The notes under the pieces were generated by a model. It was not told where the DNA came from. It was given only the letters and a program-made list of their open reading frames with translations, and made no database searches. Positions 9,001 to 9,424 of a DNA stretch of 9,424 nt are shown piece after piece (within the stretch, counting starts at the first letter, position 1; the number at the start of each line of letters is the position of its first letter). Source of the stretch: Paludibacteraceae bacterium (GTDB lineage: Bacteria > Bacteroidota > Bacteroidia > Bacteroidales > Paludibacteraceae); assembly GCA_017550055.1 (NCBI GenBank), contig JAFYMM010000282.1, forward strand, positions 1 to 9,424, read 5' to 3'. A program made the translations under genes and the position numbers.

Positions 9001-9114
9001 TACTGGTTGCCCATCATCTTTTGAAGTAACAACACCTGTTACTGTCAGCGTTTGTGCAAATCCAAATTGGACCATCATACACAACACTGCGATGATTAAG
9101 GAGATTTTTTTCAT
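6028..9114 (-). CDS. SusC/RagA-like TonB-dependent outer-membrane transporter
   Basis: A 1028-residue outer-membrane beta-barrel of the SusC family, which imports oligosaccharides or peptides with TonB energy and is lidded by SusD. Seen in order: signal peptide 1-20 (cleavage near GFA|Q); a carboxypeptidase-D-like regulatory domain at about 23-92 (TVTGVV, GQPVIGASILVKGT, ITDFDGNYSI, VSYVGMKTQEI); a TonB-box-like stretch EEVVVTAMG at 100-108; a plug domain from about 115 to 226 with LNALQGRVAGV, LILRGVTSI, LIVLDGMPL and IESITVLKGAAASALYG; then the barrel, ending in FQLTF with the terminal aromatic residue typical of barrel insertion. The plug reads YGQEAASGV where many relatives have YGSRAANGV, a mild variation. 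The start at 9114 was chosen because it gives a clean signal peptide; a TTG at 9153 would add 13 residues and overlap murQ. The leader is A/T rich, without a Shine-Dalgarno site. The susD stop-to-start gap is 12 bases, so the two are surely co-transcribed. Substrate is not readable from the sequence; context suggests peptidoglycan fragments. Confidence 0.97.
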   Translation of the reverse strand: MKKISLIIAVLCMMVQFGFAQTLTVTGVVTSKDDGQPVIGASILVKGTTNGTITDFDGNYSINVAKGETLVVSYVGMKTQEIVVKNAMQNIVLVTDSEVLEEVVVTAMGVVQEKKRLNFAVQNVGSDDLTESKSANVLNALQGRVAGVNVTTGGGSPNSGSQLILRGVTSISGGNEPLIVLDGMPLTGGVGDLNPNDIESITVLKGAAASALYGQEAASGVLMITTKQVNAGKLVTTFNASVQFDTPANLIEVQQKYLPGSSGFYREQTKNGWGPMVQEGDVLYNNVRNFFNDYGFYHKYDLSLSGGSEKFQALASASFSNNDGIVPNDYLQKVTALMKATYTPNKYIKAGVNANITYNKSRGAGSISGIYSWPINDDITNYKTESGDIRFLYFAEDKENSPYSPLWSRYMDEGANLSTRTILSGFITATPVKGLNLTARVSMDQNNYSYDGYAVPRFSDTNFVPDSQKTEDLETFLTHQYLTESQVASANSSSFGSYSNSSSLSRLLTANFNASYHVDLPSDFAVDVMVGAEAKQRTGLSNSIAGYNFIVPGVYSMANVSEIKGTDDVSVTHSKRRWAGVFGEIRADYKGLASLSVTGRWDWTSTLLYEYSPYFYPSITGGVTLSELIPGMTETKNDWFSYLKLRGNWAMVGKDAPAYLFDRRFGQYPTLPDGGYSYNPSFSTGFNLIPEMSSSWEVGLDIRFFAGRTRLDVAYYSIQTNNQIVTVRVPYTSGYVLQTRNEGSVKNHGVEISLEQDIIKNSDWTWTAAFNLGLNRGVVVDLPDDVDFIQGTQYGDIFPVAYKGASTTALCGSDYLRTEDGKVICDENGYPQIDPRKMVLIGNREPIFMSGLSTTVKYKGWTLSALFEGRLGGDVVNMTGRGLWSNGMHPALEHYRGRQVVWDGVVQTGIDANGNPIYEQNTTPIVLDATTISERYMVSSNFLEDGSYIRLQYVTLGYDFSSLLKRVKGIEGIKLSFTGNNLFLLSRYTGSDPQANASVGASGTGSAGIDNYAVPSTRSYNVSFQLTF

Positions 9115-9130
9115 AGGATTATATTTAAGA

Positions 9131-9424
9131 TTAGTTATTATTATACGCGTCAATAGCTGCTTTCACCTCGCCATGCATCAACAAAAGATTCTTCGCTTGA
9201 TCGTATGGCAAGCCCAACTCTTCTACAATCATACGAGTGCCTCGGTCAACCAATTTCGCATTCGACAATTGCATATTCACCATCTTATTACCCTTCACAC
9301 GACCCAACTGAATCATCGTAGTCGTAGTAATCATGTTAAGAATAAGTTTTTGAGCTGTACCCGATTTCAAACGTGTACTACCTGTAACAAACTCAGGACC
9401 AACAATTGCTTCAATAGCAATATC
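9131..9424 (-). CDS. murQ: N-acetylmuramic acid 6-phosphate etherase, C-terminal part (partial)
   Basis: MurQ is a cytoplasmic enzyme that removes the D-lactyl ether of MurNAc 6-phosphate, giving GlcNAc 6-phosphate and D-lactate, the committed step in salvaging peptidoglycan amino sugar. Only the last 97 residues are visible; the 5' part lies beyond 9424, in frame with the window edge. The visible part contains the SIS-domain signature GPEFVTGSTRLKSGTAQK, characteristic of MurQ and the related glucokinase regulatory protein, followed by LNMITTTTMIQLG and KGNKMVNMQ, which match the MurQ family pattern (LNM-ST-M--LGKVYGN-MV). The end (GLPYDQAKNLLLMHGEVKAAI) fits the small C-terminal helical, UBA-like subdomain of this family. 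The catalytic glutamates lie upstream and cannot be checked. A TTG at 9370 could be read as a start but is an internal Leu codon of the signature. The gene ends 16 bases before susC on the same strand, so the two are probably co-transcribed. Family assignment is secure; function is inferred from family. Confidence 0.95.
   Translation of the reverse strand, partial: DIAIEAIVGPEFVTGSTRLKSGTAQKLILNMITTTTMIQLGRVKGNKMVNMQLSNAKLVDRGTRMIVEELGLPYDQAKNLLLMHGEVKAAIDAYNNN

Larger units (their letters stand above)
1..9424 (-). other. Probable single operon: murQ-susC-susD-lipoprotein-PKD lipoprotein-GHL10
   Basis: All six genes share the minus strand with gaps of 16, 12, 29, 8 and 64 bases and no opposing gene. 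I looked for the Bacteroidota promoter pattern (TTTG at -33 and TAnnTTTG at -7) in the gaps and in the end of murQ ahead of susC and saw no convincing match, so the promoter and any regulator probably lie beyond 9424. The operon is open at both ends of the window. Gene content mixes a cytoplasmic MurNAc 6-phosphate enzyme with outer-membrane import and a cell-wall-glycan hydrolase family, which points to catabolism of peptidoglycan sugars (inference from context). Confidence 0.8.

Noticed and set aside
9112..9153. Longer SusC start at a TTG codon at 9153
   Set aside because: It would add 13 residues in front of an intact signal peptide and overlap the end of murQ; the ATG at 9114 gives a normal secretion signal.
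9114..9200. Internal promoter for susC within the end of murQ
   Set aside because: A TTTG occurs on the minus strand, but no TAnnTTTG follows at the right spacing; the nearest similar hexamer is too far away.
9131..9370. A separate small 79-residue gene starting at 9370
   Set aside because: The start is an internal TTG (Leu) within the MurQ signature; the frame stays open to the window edge and continues the MurQ pattern (GPEFVTGSTR), so it is the 3' end of murQ.

Overview
The window comes from a member of the Bacteroidota, most likely order Bacteroidales. It carries a SusC/SusD outer-membrane glycan-import pair followed by lipoprotein genes, has A/T-rich translation leaders without clear Shine-Dalgarno sites, and is moderately AT-rich. 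The genus cannot be fixed from the sequence alone.

All six genes lie on the minus strand, so transcription runs from 9424 towards 1. In that order they are: the 3' end of murQ (N-acetylmuramic acid 6-phosphate etherase; the gene continues beyond 9424); a SusC-like TonB-dependent transporter (9114-6028); a SusD-like lipoprotein (6015-4129); an unrecognised 284-residue lipoprotein (4099-3245); a 560-residue lipoprotein with two PKD-like domains and a probable beta-propeller (3236-1554); and the first 496 codons of a GHL10/DUF187 glycoside hydrolase (1489-1, cut by the window edge). Gaps are 16, 12, 29, 8 and 64 bases, so this looks like one operon. No stretch of 300 bases lacks a gene, and no promoter, regulator, RNA gene, mobile element or CRISPR array was seen.

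The content suggests a peptidoglycan-directed polysaccharide utilisation locus. MurQ acts only on MurNAc 6-phosphate, a sugar specific to peptidoglycan breakdown. The GHL10 family includes E. coli DigH (YddW), which cuts peptide-stripped glycan strands. Between them lies a complete SusCD import pair plus two predicted surface lipoproteins in the SusE/SusF positions. The inferred route is: surface lipoproteins bind glycan fragments, SusCD carries them across the outer membrane using TonB energy, GHL10 trims them in the periplasm, and MurQ (with a kinase and inner-membrane transporter presumably encoded upstream, outside the window) feeds MurNAc into amino-sugar metabolism. Substrate is inferred from gene context, not shown by the sequence.

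The one notable non-coding element is an 11-bp hairpin between the PKD lipoprotein gene and the GHL10 gene. It has no U-tract, so it is more likely an mRNA processing, stability or translation element than a terminator.
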